From assembly GCA_963576475.1 (NCBI GenBank), contig OY754981.1, positions 17,518,341-17,582,340 of the forward strand: a DNA stretch of 64,000 nucleotides, given 5' to 3'. Within the stretch, counting starts at the first letter, position 1; each line of letters starts with the position of its first letter. The notes beneath the pieces were generated by a model. It was not told where the DNA came from. It worked only from the letters and a program-made list of their open reading frames with translations, and did no database searches. Shown piece by piece: positions 1 to 13,538 of this stretch. The position numbers and the translations under genes are program-made. Source of the DNA: Molanna angustata (Eukaryota > Arthropoda > Insecta > Trichoptera > Molannidae).

Positions 1-270
1 GCTGTAGAGAGGACACAAAAAAGATAAATGCTACGGCGTACGGCGTACGGCGTACGGCGTACAGCGTATACGCCATACACACAAACACATCACGACGAAA
101 CTCATAGTGTGCATTCTCTACATGATACCCATTGAGAAATTGATGTAAAAAAAATACGCTTAAATTTTGCGAAATCATGACTCTCCCCTATTCCATAGTG
201 TGGAGAGTAAAAATACGCTTAAATTTTGCGAAATCATGACTCTCCCCTATTCCATAGTGTGGAGAGTAAA
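1..270 (+). repeat. Dispersed repeat (family alpha) with internal tandem duplications
   Basis: The reverse complement of this stretch recurs at 54372-54560, with weaker pieces at 31855-31965 and 55245-55325, so it is an interspersed repeat. It holds a run of the heptamer ACGGCGT at about 33-60 and two adjacent 59-bp units (about 150-208 and 209-267), each ending in a palindrome of the form ACTCTCC...GGAGAGT. No coding capacity is seen. The left boundary lies outside the window. The superfamily is unknown. Confidence 0.7.
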
Positions 271-1429
271 AACAACAATGTATCCTAACTAAATAAAAAT
301 GAAGAAATTAATGAACATCATCAATAATACATAGTTGGTAGTTAATTATATTTGAATAACATGCTAAATTTGCTTAAATTATTAATTTCTATTGTTTCAA
401 TCCATCTTTGAACAAAATAGACTAACGAGATTTCTAATTTTATATTGAATATATTGTAAGAAACAATTACTATTAATTTCATACATGGATTAGTTGGTTA
501 TCCTTAAAACAACAAAATATATATTTGGAACAGCAATGTTTTATTAGTATCAAATGATTTCCATACTAAACAACAAAGGTATTATTATCAAACAAAGCCC
601 AGTATTAATTTTCACAAATGTATATATGTACACAATAATATCTTCTGTTCCCATGTTATTTTCTTAGACCATCTCCAGGCTTACGAGAATATCGAATACA
701 TTAAACAATGGGGCTAATTGTAAGTTTTGATTAGTTCACCCGACTCCTCTTAAAGCTTCCCTGAGGTGACAGATAAACATGTACATTTTCAATTTTTGGA
801 CTATTTGCAGACTAAAATACATAGCTCCACCTACCTCATAACGGATATCATCCATATTTATTCATTTTATTTTTTTCGAACCATCAAACAAATCCGTTAT
901 TTTTTATACAAAACAGCTTTTGTACATAATAACACCATTCTGTTAAACATTTGAAAAAAAGAAAATAGAGACATTGTTTCATTAAAAGAACATATTATGT
1001 ATAACGCTAAGTCTAGTGACTGAAAACATGATATTTTAAAACCGCCTAATGCACTATGAATTTACGCGTAAAGGTAACTATCGCGTGCATTAAAAAAGGT
1101 TTATACCTACGTGATTTAAATTGTCGGAAACCCAAAATATGTTGATTTTTTGCATTTTAAAAACAATCCTTACTTAAAATGAAAAAACTTTATTGGTCAT
1201 TCACTTTGATTTTATGCACTCTTTAAGCATATAAAATATTTATTTCTCTACGATACATTGTTATGGAGTAATTTAAAAAAAATATATGAATTTAGGCTGA
1301 ATTTTAAAATTGTGTGGCAACATTCACTAGAGAAATGATGAAAACACTTATGGTATTTTTTCTAGAAACACACTGTTTAACATATTTGAGGAATTTGATT
1401 TTTTTTTGTTTTTATTTTGTTTTTTTTTA
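271..1429. other. A+T-rich non-coding stretch
   Basis: I see no gene, RNA or repeat here. A 62-codon open frame at 766-954 has no recognisable protein character and fits chance in A+T-rich DNA. Confidence 0.5.
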
Positions 1430-1516
1430 ATGAATATGTCCTTGTTAAACAAGTACATATACATCTTCTACGTTTCCTAAAATAAGCATAAATGCTTGTG
1501 CTATAGGTGAACGAAA
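1430..1516 (-). mobile_element. 5'-truncated SINE (tail only)
   Basis: This is the reverse complement of the body and tail of the tRNA-Thr-like SINE at 41141-41310. The match covers the stretch from about GAACGAAAT to AATGAATATGTCC. The tRNA-like head is missing, so the copy is truncated just at the head/body junction, as expected from incomplete reverse transcription. Confidence 0.7.
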
Positions 1517-1554
1517 TTTGAAATTGTGGTGTTTAGATAGATTTATATGCCCCC

Positions 1555-1680
1555 TTAAACAAGTTGTATGAAACACATGAGATCCAACTGTCGATGGCCA
1601 TAGTTCAGTCGGCCATATAGTTGATGAATACATATCAAACTATAAACTTTTAAATCCAAATTATTGAATATTTTAAGATA
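1555..1680 (+). repeat. Dispersed repeat (family epsilon), partial
   Basis: It shares the core ACACATGAGATCCAACTGTC and the following AAATCCAAATTATTGAA with 62221-62340, 63245-63365 and, inverted, 55795-55910. The copy at hand is diverged and partial. No open frame of note. Confidence 0.65.
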
Positions 1681-2244
1681 TCTATGGATTACATAACGCT
1701 TTAGTTATTCAATTTTTATATATCTTGGCAAATACTTTACATTTATAATTTACAAATTTCTGTGTGTTTCCCCTAAAAATTAAATAAACAAAAAAATACT
1801 AATGTGAGTTCTTTATTACCTGTTGTTTACAATTCTAAATTATTTTTTATCAAAGATTCTCTGTATCTCCACCCCTAACTTCATTAACTAAATATAGTTA
1901 GGTATATTATCATACCGGAGGCCATGATAATATAACTGAATATTAACTTCGCCGTAACTCTGATTTTTTTTAATATCGTTTATTCATGATGACATTTCTT
2001 ACGTAAGCTTACGTCTTAAATTTGCATATTAATTTTCCAATTTATTGTTATTACAGAATTTACTATCATAGTTTTCTATATAATTATTTTATTTTATTTT
2101 TCATCTCGTTTATGTACTTTATTGTTTAATTAATTTGTTGTTATTTCCTCTATCAATTTAGTTTTGATTATTGTGTAGTGTGTAGTACCAAGCATTATTA
2201 AATATGTTTTATTTCATAGTCATAGTTATATGCAACTATAAAAA
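1681..2244. other. A+T-rich non-coding stretch
   Basis: Nothing recognisable is seen on either strand. Confidence 0.45.
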
Positions 2245-2612
2245 TATTCGACAAATAAATAATTTAGAATTTTCCCCACTATAAACAGTCAGTAAAGTAG
2301 ACAAATCGACTGTTAATAATTTTTATTTTTTTTTATTGAAAAATAATAAAAAAAAACATAGGTACTACAAAAAGTAAATAATGATTCTGAGTCACACCAA
2401 GTCTAATTTCTAGACTTGTCGGCGTGTTCTTAAGACAATATCTATGTATACTTAAAAAAAATAACAACAACATTACAATAAAAAGAGACATACAAATGTC
2501 ACACAAAGATGATCTTCCAAATACACACTCCTTCCTATGTTACAAAATTTATCTATTTAAAATAATAAAAATAAATGAAATGAGAAAAAAAATTAAAATC
2601 GTTTGTGATCTG

Positions 2613-3198
<586 letters not shown>

Positions 3199-3782
3199 AC
3201 ACCTCAATAGCCATTCCTTGACCAGTCTTTTAAGATAGTTTTTGCTTTTGCATTTCTTAATAGAATTGTCCCTACAATGAATAATAAAGTGGACTAATAA
3301 ATAAGTAGGTATTTTCCCTACTATTGACAGTAAAGTAGACAAGTCTACGGTTAATAATTGTCCCTACAATGAACATTAAGTTGACAAATAAATAGTTAGG
3401 TATTTTCTCAACTACTAACAGTAAAGTAGATAAATCGATGGCTGATAATTGTCCCTACAATGAACAGTAAGTGGACAAATAAATAGTTAGATATTTTTTC
3501 TACTATAAACAGTAAAGTAGACAAATCGACGGTTAATAATTGTCCCTACAATGAACAGTAAAGTGGACAAATAAATAGAACTATTTGCCTTACTATAAAC
3601 AGTAAAGTAGACAAGTCGACGGATTTTCCCTACAATGAACAGTAAAGTGGACAAATAAATAGTTATGTATTTTTCGTACTATAAACAGAACCTAAAGGAA
3701 ACAAATCGACGTATAATAATTATTGTCCTTATAATGAACAGTAAAGTGGACAAATTAATATTTAATATGTTTTTATTGACAA

Positions 3783-3960
3783 ACTTTTTTTAACATCTCA
3801 ATAGAGACGAAGTTGGGATATTGTAGAAGAACCAGGAACTCGAGGCACCTACAGAGGTTACGACCTGTCATCGGTTGGTTTACGTGATCACTTTATGCGC
3901 TTGCGCAACGTTCACCAATTATGCCTTCTTATTGAGTTCCCTTTTTAATGTAGTATTTAA
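3783..3960 (+). repeat. Dispersed repeat (family gamma), copy 1
   Basis: A same-strand copy is at 37283-37460 and an inverted partial copy at 32350-32480. All contain AGAGACGAAGTTGGGAT (or its complement) and CACTTTATGC near the other end. Non-coding. Superfamily not determined. Confidence 0.75.
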
Positions 3961-4080
3961 GATTTTTCCCTACCATAAACTGTAAAGTAGTCAAATTGAC
4001 TGTTAAGAATTGTCCCTACAATGAACAGCAAAAATAGACAAATCAATGGTTAAGAATTATCCCAGCTATGAACAGTGAAC

Positions 4081-4624
4081 GGAAATGTTTCCCGATTATG
4101 CCCACATGCACGGTCTTTGTCGAAATATTATCCAAATAGAATTATATTTATTTATATCGGGATCCGAATTAAGTCAATCCGGAGTAAGTAGTTGGTGCTC
4201 AACACAGAACTTGGCGATACTTGAATTTGTAAATAATTCATCGGGTAATAATGATTAATATTGTTGAAGGGTACACTGGACGAGACGTGGAGAATACATA
4301 ATTAAAACTGGTTCAAACTTGGGGTCATCGAGATAGGTTCGTGACAACTTCCCAATATTTTATATAATACGTCAAAGGACTTTCGTGAGTAAATTTTTGG
4401 GCCTTTGAATACATATTTACATCCCTATCAATCACATTAATATAATAACGAATATATATAATATATAAGGAAATATGCAATTTTACTATGCATAGATGTC
4501 TTGTATAACGTTTTGTTATTACTTAATACCATTTTTTTTTTCAAAAAATTAAGTACTTTTGCTTTAGGATGGAATTCCATAGATTTCATAAACAACTTCC
4601 AAAATGGCGGTGTTGTGTATACAC
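4081..4624. other. Non-coding stretch
   Basis: No gene or well-supported repeat is seen. Confidence 0.4.
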
Positions 4625-5643
4625 ATAGATTTTTATTATAATATACTACATAGATGTAGTACTCTGTGCAAAAAGTGAGTCATGGAATAAGGACTGTCTC
4701 GGGGCAGTAAAACAAATAGCTGCCATAGAAAAAACAAAATTATGTCGCTTGTCAATTCTCTATAATTTTTAGCTGTCACTTATTTTGCATTTCAATTTTT
4801 AACAGACTTCATAATACATATTACAAAATCGCTGGGGAAGATAAGAATTGTATTATAAATACTTATTATTATTTTATAGTATTCGCTGCTGAAAATTCAA
4901 TCAAAATAAATTAAACCACTTCTAAGTTGTCCAGTTACAAATTTCCTGTAATTCAATTATATGCAAATAAGTTTGTAAAAAGAAAAAATCAATGATTTCA
5001 CTGTGAAACGGCAATTATTCTTTTCATAATATATTTTCAAAATCTTCATGTACATAATGTTTTTTTTTTCCTAAAATAAATTTGAAGACAAGTCATATTA
5101 TATTAAAGTCCTTATTCTCTATAAACCAACGATGTTTTTATTTTCATCCACTGGCTGTTAGAATTTCGTTGGCGTCAAATATCTTGAGCCATTTCGCAAA
5201 GAAGGTAGCGATTTGAAGCAAAACACACAAATTTGCGCTCTGCGCGCCCGGAAGCCTGATTCAAGATATTTGGCGATATTTATACAATGTGCGCTGTGTA
5301 TGCATTTCAATATGATGTTTTTTCTATGGCAGCCATTTGTTTTACTGTCCCGCGAGACACTCCTATGGAATATCGCGCGTTTGACGTTTTGGTTGGAAAC
5401 ATATTTCAGTTTTCCTTACATTTCAACACATCGTAGATAACTGTTCTCTAAACCTAAACAGTTAAAACGTTTTTTTTCGACAAATAAATCCGAAAACAAT
5501 AAATTCACATTAGTCGTTATTTTCTATAGAAAAACGATGTGGTCTGGAACCAAAACGTCAAAAATCTCCCGGAAAAATGATTGACTTCGATTTATACAAA
5601 ATTTGCTAACTACGACATCTAGTATGTTATAGTAAAAATCTTT
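4625..5643. mobile_element. Foldback-type non-autonomous DNA element (MITE family zeta), ~1 kb
   Basis: The left end ATAGATTTTTATTATAATAT (4625) and the right end, read on the minus strand from 5643, are imperfect inverted repeats of the termini of the 298-bp MITE at 61760-62057. Inside, 4684-4735 is the inverse of about 5325-5368 (shared CAGTAAAACAAAT and GCTGCCATAGAAAAAAC), so the arms are long and partly deleted. The right half, 5360-5640, is the inverse of most of the 61760 element. No transposase is visible. The 75-codon frame at 5213-5440 lies across the arms and is probably not a gene. Confidence 0.6.
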
Positions 5644-5763
5644 GTATATACAAAAAGCTTAATTTAAAAATTATGTCAAACATTATTATTATACAAAATG
5701 ATTACCATGTTTTAAATGCATTTTATTTTTACTGTAGTGTGCTTTAAAAGTTAAATTAATAAG

Positions 5764-6260
<497 letters not shown>

Positions 6261-6274
6261 CGGCCTCCCTCTTA
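6261..6274 (-). promoter_or_regulatory. Gypsy polypurine tract overlapping the pol stop
   Basis: On the minus strand the stop codon TAA runs directly into a purine-rich stretch (TAAGAGGGAGGCCG) that ends at the LTR boundary. This is the expected plus-strand DNA primer. The overlap with the stop codon shows that the unusual C-terminal extension of Pol reaches to the very end of the internal region. Confidence 0.65.
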
Positions 6275-9200
6275 GTTCAGTTCGTCCCGAACAGAATTCT
6301 CTAGATGAATAAATCGGCATTTTGAACCTTCTCTACAGTGAGATGCTTTGAAAAAGTAACATGGTACACTTTTTTTCATATTTTTACTGTATCTTGGATT
6401 ATAGCAGCAAACTAGAACATTAATTCCAGTATTATGAAAAATCTCTTCTATCATATTCCGAACCACTTTCCAATCCATACCATCACTGATCTTTGGAATG
6501 CCGAGCTTCATAAGATTCAACTGTAACATTTGATCCCGCATACTTCGTAGACAGTTCCACATCTGAGCATACTCTGCTCGTTCCTCAGACGTTTCCTTAT
6601 TCGTCATGTAGAATAAATGCTGTTTTCCATGCTGTGAATGGACCGCATCTCCAATCTTCAGATTCTTGGCTTTTAGCTCATATAACATCCCATACTTTCT
6701 CATGATAACTTTGGCTATACCACTAGTCATCTTCATGTCTTGAGCCACACAGTAAGCTAAAACATTATCTTCTGGGATATCGAAGAGGTCTTGCTCAATT
6801 TCCACAGTCACACCATGGCGAGTGCGTCGATAAGGAGTCATCATGAATTCCTCGAAGGTCTTTTCTTCACTTTGGACATTGCAAACTTGAGCAACTGGAT
6901 TTTTTTCCTCATCCTTGTTATCACCTAAAAAGGGAGCCAGGCGATTGAAATGTACCACTCTTGGCTTTCCATTTGGTTTTCTTCGTATACGATAAACCAC
7001 ATCATTTATCCTTTTGATCACTTCATACGGTCCTTCCCAGGATTTCTGAAGCTTTGGTGAGTAGCCTCGTCGTCGTTGTGGATTAAATAACCAAACCAAG
7101 TCTCCAGCCTGATAACCACCTTCCACAGCTTTAATGTCGTATCGCTCCTTCATCTTGTCACTAGCTACTTGAATATTGGACCGTACACGGTCATGTATAG
7201 CATTCATTTTCCTCCGAAGATCTGACACATAATCTTCTCCAACTAGATCTTCTCCAGGCTTAGATCCATACTGCAGGTCGCAAGGTAACCGTAACTCACG
7301 GCCAAAAATCACACTTGCCGGTGTTTGCCCTGTTGTCTCATGAATTGCCGCTCGATAAGCTAATAAGAACAAGTGGATGTATTCGTCCCAATCCTTCTGG
7401 TGATCGGACACTGCTTTTGACAAAAATCTTCCAATTGTTCGATTCATTCGCTCCACCATTCCATCCGACTGTGGATGCAAAGCAGTTGTTCTCGTCTTTC
7501 GAATTCCTAATGCTTCACAAATTCCCTGGAATACGGCTGATTCAAAGTTTCTTCCCTGGTCCGAGTGTAACTCCAATGGTACTCCAAAACGACTTATCAG
7601 TTCCCTTACCAAGACTTCAGCAACAGTGGTAGCTTCTTGATTCGGTAGTGCATAGGCTTCTGTCCATTTACTAAAATAGTCCATTGCTACCAGAATATAT
7701 TTATTCCCTCTTTCCGTTGTGGGAAACGGCCCCGCTATGTCAATGGCTATCCTTTCAAATGGGCTACCAACATTATACTGCCTCATTGGCGCACGCCTTC
7801 GTTTCTGAGGTCCGTTTGAAGTGGCACAAGTTACACATCTTCTACACCAATCTTTTACATCTCCATTGTAATTGACCCAATAAAAACGTTGACGAATTTT
7901 TTCTGTGGTTTTTTTAACTCCCAAGTGTCCCCCAGACACATCATTGTGAAGCAGTTTAAGAACTTCAGGAATTCTCTTCCTTGGAATCAATAGTTGTTGT
8001 CTCTGCTGTGTTCCATCTTCATTCTCCAATACACGCTTTAACAACCCATTTTCCACGACAATGGATTGCCACTGAGCCCAGTATGACTTAATATTTGGAG
8101 ATAGTGAAGCTATTTCTTCCCATAAAGGTCTTTGATCATTTTCCTTCCACTGCATTACAAACCTGAGATCTGGGTCTTCCAATTGGTCTGCTCGTATTTC
8201 ATCATCTTGCCAAAAATTGTCAACGACTGTGGTTCTACAAGCTAACTTTTCCTCAGCCTTATTACAGTGCTGGCAATCCTCTGGACATGGTCGCCTTGAC
8301 AGTGCATCGGCATTTCTATGATGAAGTCTGGCTCGATGTTCAGAATCATAGTCATATTCTTGCAATCTCTCTATCCATCTTGCCACTTGACCTTCAGGAT
8401 TCTTGAATCGCAAAAGCCACACAAGTGCCGAGTGATCTGTCCTTAAAAGAAATTTCCGTCCATATAAATACTTGCGAAAGTGCTCAACTGACTTGATAAC
8501 AGCAAGCAATTCTCTTCGTGTTACACAGTAATTGCGTTCTGGTTTCGACAATACTTTACTGAAGTAAGCAATCACGCGTTCTGCCCCATCTTGTACTTGG
8601 GAGAGCACACTTCCGATACCAACGTTACTTGCATCTGTATCCAGAATAAACATTCCTTCAGCTCGAGGATAACTCAAAACCGGAGAATTAATTAGAACCT
8701 GTTTTAATTCTTCAAATGCATGTTGGCACTTGAAATCCCATATGAATTCACTGCTTTCCTCCGTGAGTTTTGTCAGCGGCTTTGCGATGTCAGCAAAGCC
8801 TGGAACAAATCGTCGATAGTAGGTACTCAGACCCAAAAAGCTTCTTACTTCATGTTTGTCTTTAAGTACTGGCCAATCTCGAACAGCTTTAATCTTCTCA
8901 GGATCTACTGCTACTCCCTCCTCAGAGACAACATGACCTAGATAGTTGACTTGCTTTCGGAACAATATACATTTCTTGCAATTGAGTTTAAGGTTGGCCG
9001 ACCTCAATCGTGAAAATACCTGTTCCAAATTTCCTAAATGTTCTTCAAAACGCTTCCCAAGTACGATGATGTCATCTAAGTATACCAAACAGGTCTCCCA
9101 CGATAATCCTCTTAGCACACTTTCCATTAGTCGTTCAAACGTAGCAGGTGCATTGCAAAGTCCAAATGGCATCACTTTGAACTGCCACAATCCACTTCCA

Positions 9201-10441
9201 ACAGAAAACGCCGTTTTTTCTCTATCCTTGGGTTCCAATCCAACCTGCCAATAACCACTCTTTAGATCCAAAGTTGAGAAGATCTTACAACCAGCCAATG
9301 TATCTAGGGTGTCATCGATTCGAAGCAGTGGATAACTATCCTTCTTAGTTACATTATTCAATAAGCGAAAGTCCACACAGAACCGAGTTGAGCCATCTTT
9401 TTTTTTAACTAACACTACTGGTGAACACCATGGGCTGCTTGATGGTTCAATAACGCTATCCCTTTCCATGTCTTGAATAATTTGATCTGCTTCCGCCCGC
9501 TTTGCTAATGGTAGCCTTCTAGGTAATTGGCGGATAGGCCTTGCGTCACCCGTATCTATTTGATGTTGAACAACATTGGTTCTTCCTTTAGAAAGACTCG
9601 CATTCTCAAAAACATCTTGATAATGAGCAATGAGGTATCTAATTTGTTTGCTTTGTTCTTTGGTAAGTTCCTTACAAGCATCTTTTACAAAGTCTTCAAG
9701 ATGTTTTGGTACATCCTCTGAAGAAACTTGTGCGATGCAGGCGTTTTGTGTTACTGATGAAACTGATGAACACACACTTAAATAAGCTCCTTTTTTGACA
9801 GTTACTGGATATTCATTTATGTTCATTAATCTGACTAAAATTTCCTTTTGGTTTTGAATCAGTGCTCTTGCAATTAATACTCCTTTTCCTGCTTCATTGT
9901 TGGCGTTGGACTCCACAACCAAAACATGTCCATTCGGGATAACACAGTCTAAATTGACTCGTACTAACATCTCACTTTGTTTTGGAATAGTTACAACATC
10001 CGCTGCAAGAACACGTGTAGAAAATTCCTCACGCTCTTGTACGAGAACATCTTCATCTCCAATTTTCAAAGATCGCCTCTTTAGATCCAACTGGAATCCA
10101 TATTTCGCCATTATGTCCATTCCGAGAATAACTTCCTCCTCTATATTCGCCACTAGCACCTGATGATCGAAGATAGAACTACCAATTTGAAAGTTGGCAT
10201 ATATCTCACCACATATAGATGCCGACTCCCCAGTAGCTGTTCGTAATGTCCATTTAGTTGGTGTAATACACTTTTTGTTATAAAGCAAATCTGGTCTCAT
10301 GATTGTCATCGTTGCTCCAGTATTCAGCAAAAGTTTCAAATTCTTTCCATTTACTTTGCCATTTATAAACATACTGGTATCTCGACCACTGAATGATGCA
10401 ACAACTGCAGATCTCTTTGAGGCATTGGTAATGTAGGTCAA
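6272..10441 (-). CDS. pol: Gypsy Pol polyprotein with C-terminal macrodomain and CCCH zinc finger
   Basis: A 1389-residue open frame; the listed start is a TTG and the frame continues upstream into gag in the -1 phase, so translation probably enters by frameshift. Domain order: retropepsin at about 25-125, with NTGA at 40-43 where the family has D-T/S-G-A; reverse transcriptase about 300-510 (YLDD at 454-457); RNase H about 595-720 (DTDAS at 601); integrase zinc region about 832-872 ending CRRCVTC; integrase core D901, D961, E997 with exactly 35 residues between the last two; a basic region to about 1170. Residues about 1218-1346 resemble the ADP-ribosyl-glutamate hydrolase TARG1/OARD1: a GIA motif at 1241, Lys1282 and Asp1323 align with its catalytic Lys and Asp. 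A C-x7-C-x5-C-x3-H finger follows (C1361, C1369, C1375, H1379). The protease Asp-to-Asn change should inactivate processing in this copy. The macrodomain call is from remembered family features, not a search. Confidence 0.88.
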   Translation of the reverse strand: MTYITNASKRSAVVASFSGRDTSMFINGKVNGKNLKLLLNTGATMTIMRPDLLYNKKCITPTKWTLRTATGESASICGEIYANFQIGSSIFDHQVLVANIEEEVILGMDIMAKYGFQLDLKRRSLKIGDEDVLVQEREEFSTRVLAADVVTIPKQSEMLVRVNLDCVIPNGHVLVVESNANNEAGKGVLIARALIQNQKEILVRLMNINEYPVTVKKGAYLSVCSSVSSVTQNACIAQVSSEDVPKHLEDFVKDACKELTKEQSKQIRYLIAHYQDVFENASLSKGRTNVVQHQIDTGDARPIRQLPRRLPLAKRAEADQIIQDMERDSVIEPSSSPWCSPVVLVKKKDGSTRFCVDFRLLNNVTKKDSYPLLRIDDTLDTLAGCKIFSTLDLKSGYWQVGLEPKDREKTAFSVGSGLWQFKVMPFGLCNAPATFERLMESVLRGLSWETCLVYLDDIIVLGKRFEEHLGNLEQVFSRLRSANLKLNCKKCILFRKQVNYLGHVVSEEGVAVDPEKIKAVRDWPVLKDKHEVRSFLGLSTYYRRFVPGFADIAKPLTKLTEESSEFIWDFKCQHAFEELKQVLINSPVLSYPRAEGMFILDTDASNVGIGSVLSQVQDGAERVIAYFSKVLSKPERNYCVTRRELLAVIKSVEHFRKYLYGRKFLLRTDHSALVWLLRFKNPEGQVARWIERLQEYDYDSEHRARLHHRNADALSRRPCPEDCQHCNKAEEKLACRTTVVDNFWQDDEIRADQLEDPDLRFVMQWKENDQRPLWEEIASLSPNIKSYWAQWQSIVVENGLLKRVLENEDGTQQRQQLLIPRKRIPEVLKLLHNDVSGGHLGVKKTTEKIRQRFYWVNYNGDVKDWCRRCVTCATSNGPQKRRRAPMRQYNVGSPFERIAIDIAGPFPTTERGNKYILVAMDYFSKWTEAYALPNQEATTVAEVLVRELISRFGVPLELHSDQGRNFESAVFQGICEALGIRKTRTTALHPQSDGMVERMNRTIGRFLSKAVSDHQKDWDEYIHLFLLAYRAAIHETTGQTPASVIFGRELRLPCDLQYGSKPGEDLVGEDYVSDLRRKMNAIHDRVRSNIQVASDKMKERYDIKAVEGGYQAGDLVWLFNPQRRRGYSPKLQKSWEGPYEVIKRINDVVYRIRRKPNGKPRVVHFNRLAPFLGDNKDEEKNPVAQVCNVQSEEKTFEEFMMTPYRRTRHGVTVEIEQDLFDIPEDNVLAYCVAQDMKMTSGIAKVIMRKYGMLYELKAKNLKIGDAVHSQHGKQHLFYMTNKETSEERAEYAQMWNCLRSMRDQMLQLNLMKLGIPKISDGMDWKVVRNMIEEIFHNTGINVLVCCYNPRYSKNMKKSVPCYFFKASHCREGSKCRFIHLENSVRDELN

Positions 10442-10467
10442 CAGTTGCCCCTTCCCATCAACCCTTT

Positions 10468-11502
10468 TTAGTTTTCCTGTGGCTGTTGCTGTTGCGTTGT
10501 TGCTTCATTTGGACACCGATTACGTAGATGTCCAGCTCGTCCACAACCCCAGCAGCGAAACTGTCTTTTTCTTCCTTGCAATGCCTTCATCACCTTTTCG
10601 ACAATGCATTCGATGAGTTTTTGATTCTCTTCAACGGCCTCAACAACGCGGGCTTGAGCATGACCTCGTAAAGATTTTTTTATAGAATCAAATTCGAGTG
10701 CCTGGGTTAAAGCGTCACTCAAAGTTTGTGGTCTAGCTAGTTTTACAGCTTGTTGTGTCTCGCTTGCCCACAATCCATCCAAGAACTTTTCTACTGCAAG
10801 GCTTTCACACACATCATCAGGAACCGTAGGGTATGCATATCTAATTAGACGCGCTATATCCGCCTCAAATTCCTGGAGAGTTTCATTAGATTTTTGATTA
10901 CGATTCTTAAGTTGTGACCTGTAAAACTGTTCCATGTGCTTATGTCCAAATCGCATCTCAAGTCTCTCAATCAACAATTTTAAATCTCGTCGCTCAGCTA
11001 GTGGAATTGTCTCCAAAACTTGTAAAGCATCACCTCGTAATGATACACTCAACACTGAGGCCTTTCTTGTCATGGACCAGCCATTTATCATGGCCACTGT
11101 CTCGAACAATGTTAAATATTCTTCCCAGGGGCACTTTCCATCAAAGGTTGGCATATCATTTCGCACGCACTCCACTGTTGGTACTCTTGTATCTTCTACA
11201 CACTTAAAATTTGTATCTACAGCTGAATTTTGCTCGGAATTCATTTGCGTGATTGAAGGAAGCACTTGATTCTCCAAAACTTTCATTTGTTTAGTTAATT
11301 CATTTATCTTCTCATCAAAGGTCATAGAATAATTCTGGAATTTCTTTTCTATATTATTTGAATGCTCTTGAAGCATCGCTACTTCTCCTTTGATTTCTTT
11401 AATTTCTCCTTTTATATCTCTGGAATGTTCTTGAAACTTCTCTTCTATGTCTCTGGAATGTTCTTTTAAGACTTTACAAAGATCGTTGTTAGAGCAAGGC
11501 AT
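10468..11502 (-). CDS. gag: Gypsy Gag with coiled coil and CCHC knuckle
   Basis: A 344-residue frame starting at an ATG. Residues about 8-90 carry heptad-like repeats (EHSRDIEEKF and related phrases recur), suggesting a coiled coil. About 115-270 resembles the Ty3/Gypsy retrotransposon gag domain (W-rich start, FYRSQLKNR, a SDALTQALEF-type end). Near residue 317 lies one nucleic-acid-binding knuckle, C-x2-C-x4-H-x4-C (CWGCGRAGH...). A Gln-rich end precedes the stop. Pol lies in the -1 frame, and the two frames overlap around CAGGAAAACTAA; no ideal slippery heptamer is visible. Gag should assemble the RNA-packaging particle. It lies 30 bp from a (TA)n tract, so its leader is mostly missing. 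Confidence 0.88.
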   Translation of the reverse strand: MPCSNNDLCKVLKEHSRDIEEKFQEHSRDIKGEIKEIKGEVAMLQEHSNNIEKKFQNYSMTFDEKINELTKQMKVLENQVLPSITQMNSEQNSAVDTNFKCVEDTRVPTVECVRNDMPTFDGKCPWEEYLTLFETVAMINGWSMTRKASVLSVSLRGDALQVLETIPLAERRDLKLLIERLEMRFGHKHMEQFYRSQLKNRNQKSNETLQEFEADIARLIRYAYPTVPDDVCESLAVEKFLDGLWASETQQAVKLARPQTLSDALTQALEFDSIKKSLRGHAQARVVEAVEENQKLIECIVEKVMKALQGRKRQFRCWGCGRAGHLRNRCPNEATTQQQQPQEN

Positions 11503-11530
11503 TTCAAAAAGGTATGTGTCTGGATCCTCA

Positions 11531-11532
<2 letters not shown>

Positions 11533-11619
<87 letters not shown>
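11533..11619. repeat. (TA)n microsatellite between two elements
   Basis: About 87 bp of TA repeats joining the 5' side of the Gypsy element (minus strand) to the truncated start of the Penelope-like element (plus strand). Confidence 0.95.

Positions 11620-13538
<1,919 letters not shown>

Noticed and set aside
11503..11532. Gypsy primer-binding site directly upstream of gag
   Set aside because: GGTGAGGATCC on the minus strand vaguely resembles a primer site, but it matches no tRNA end I know and no LTR precedes it.
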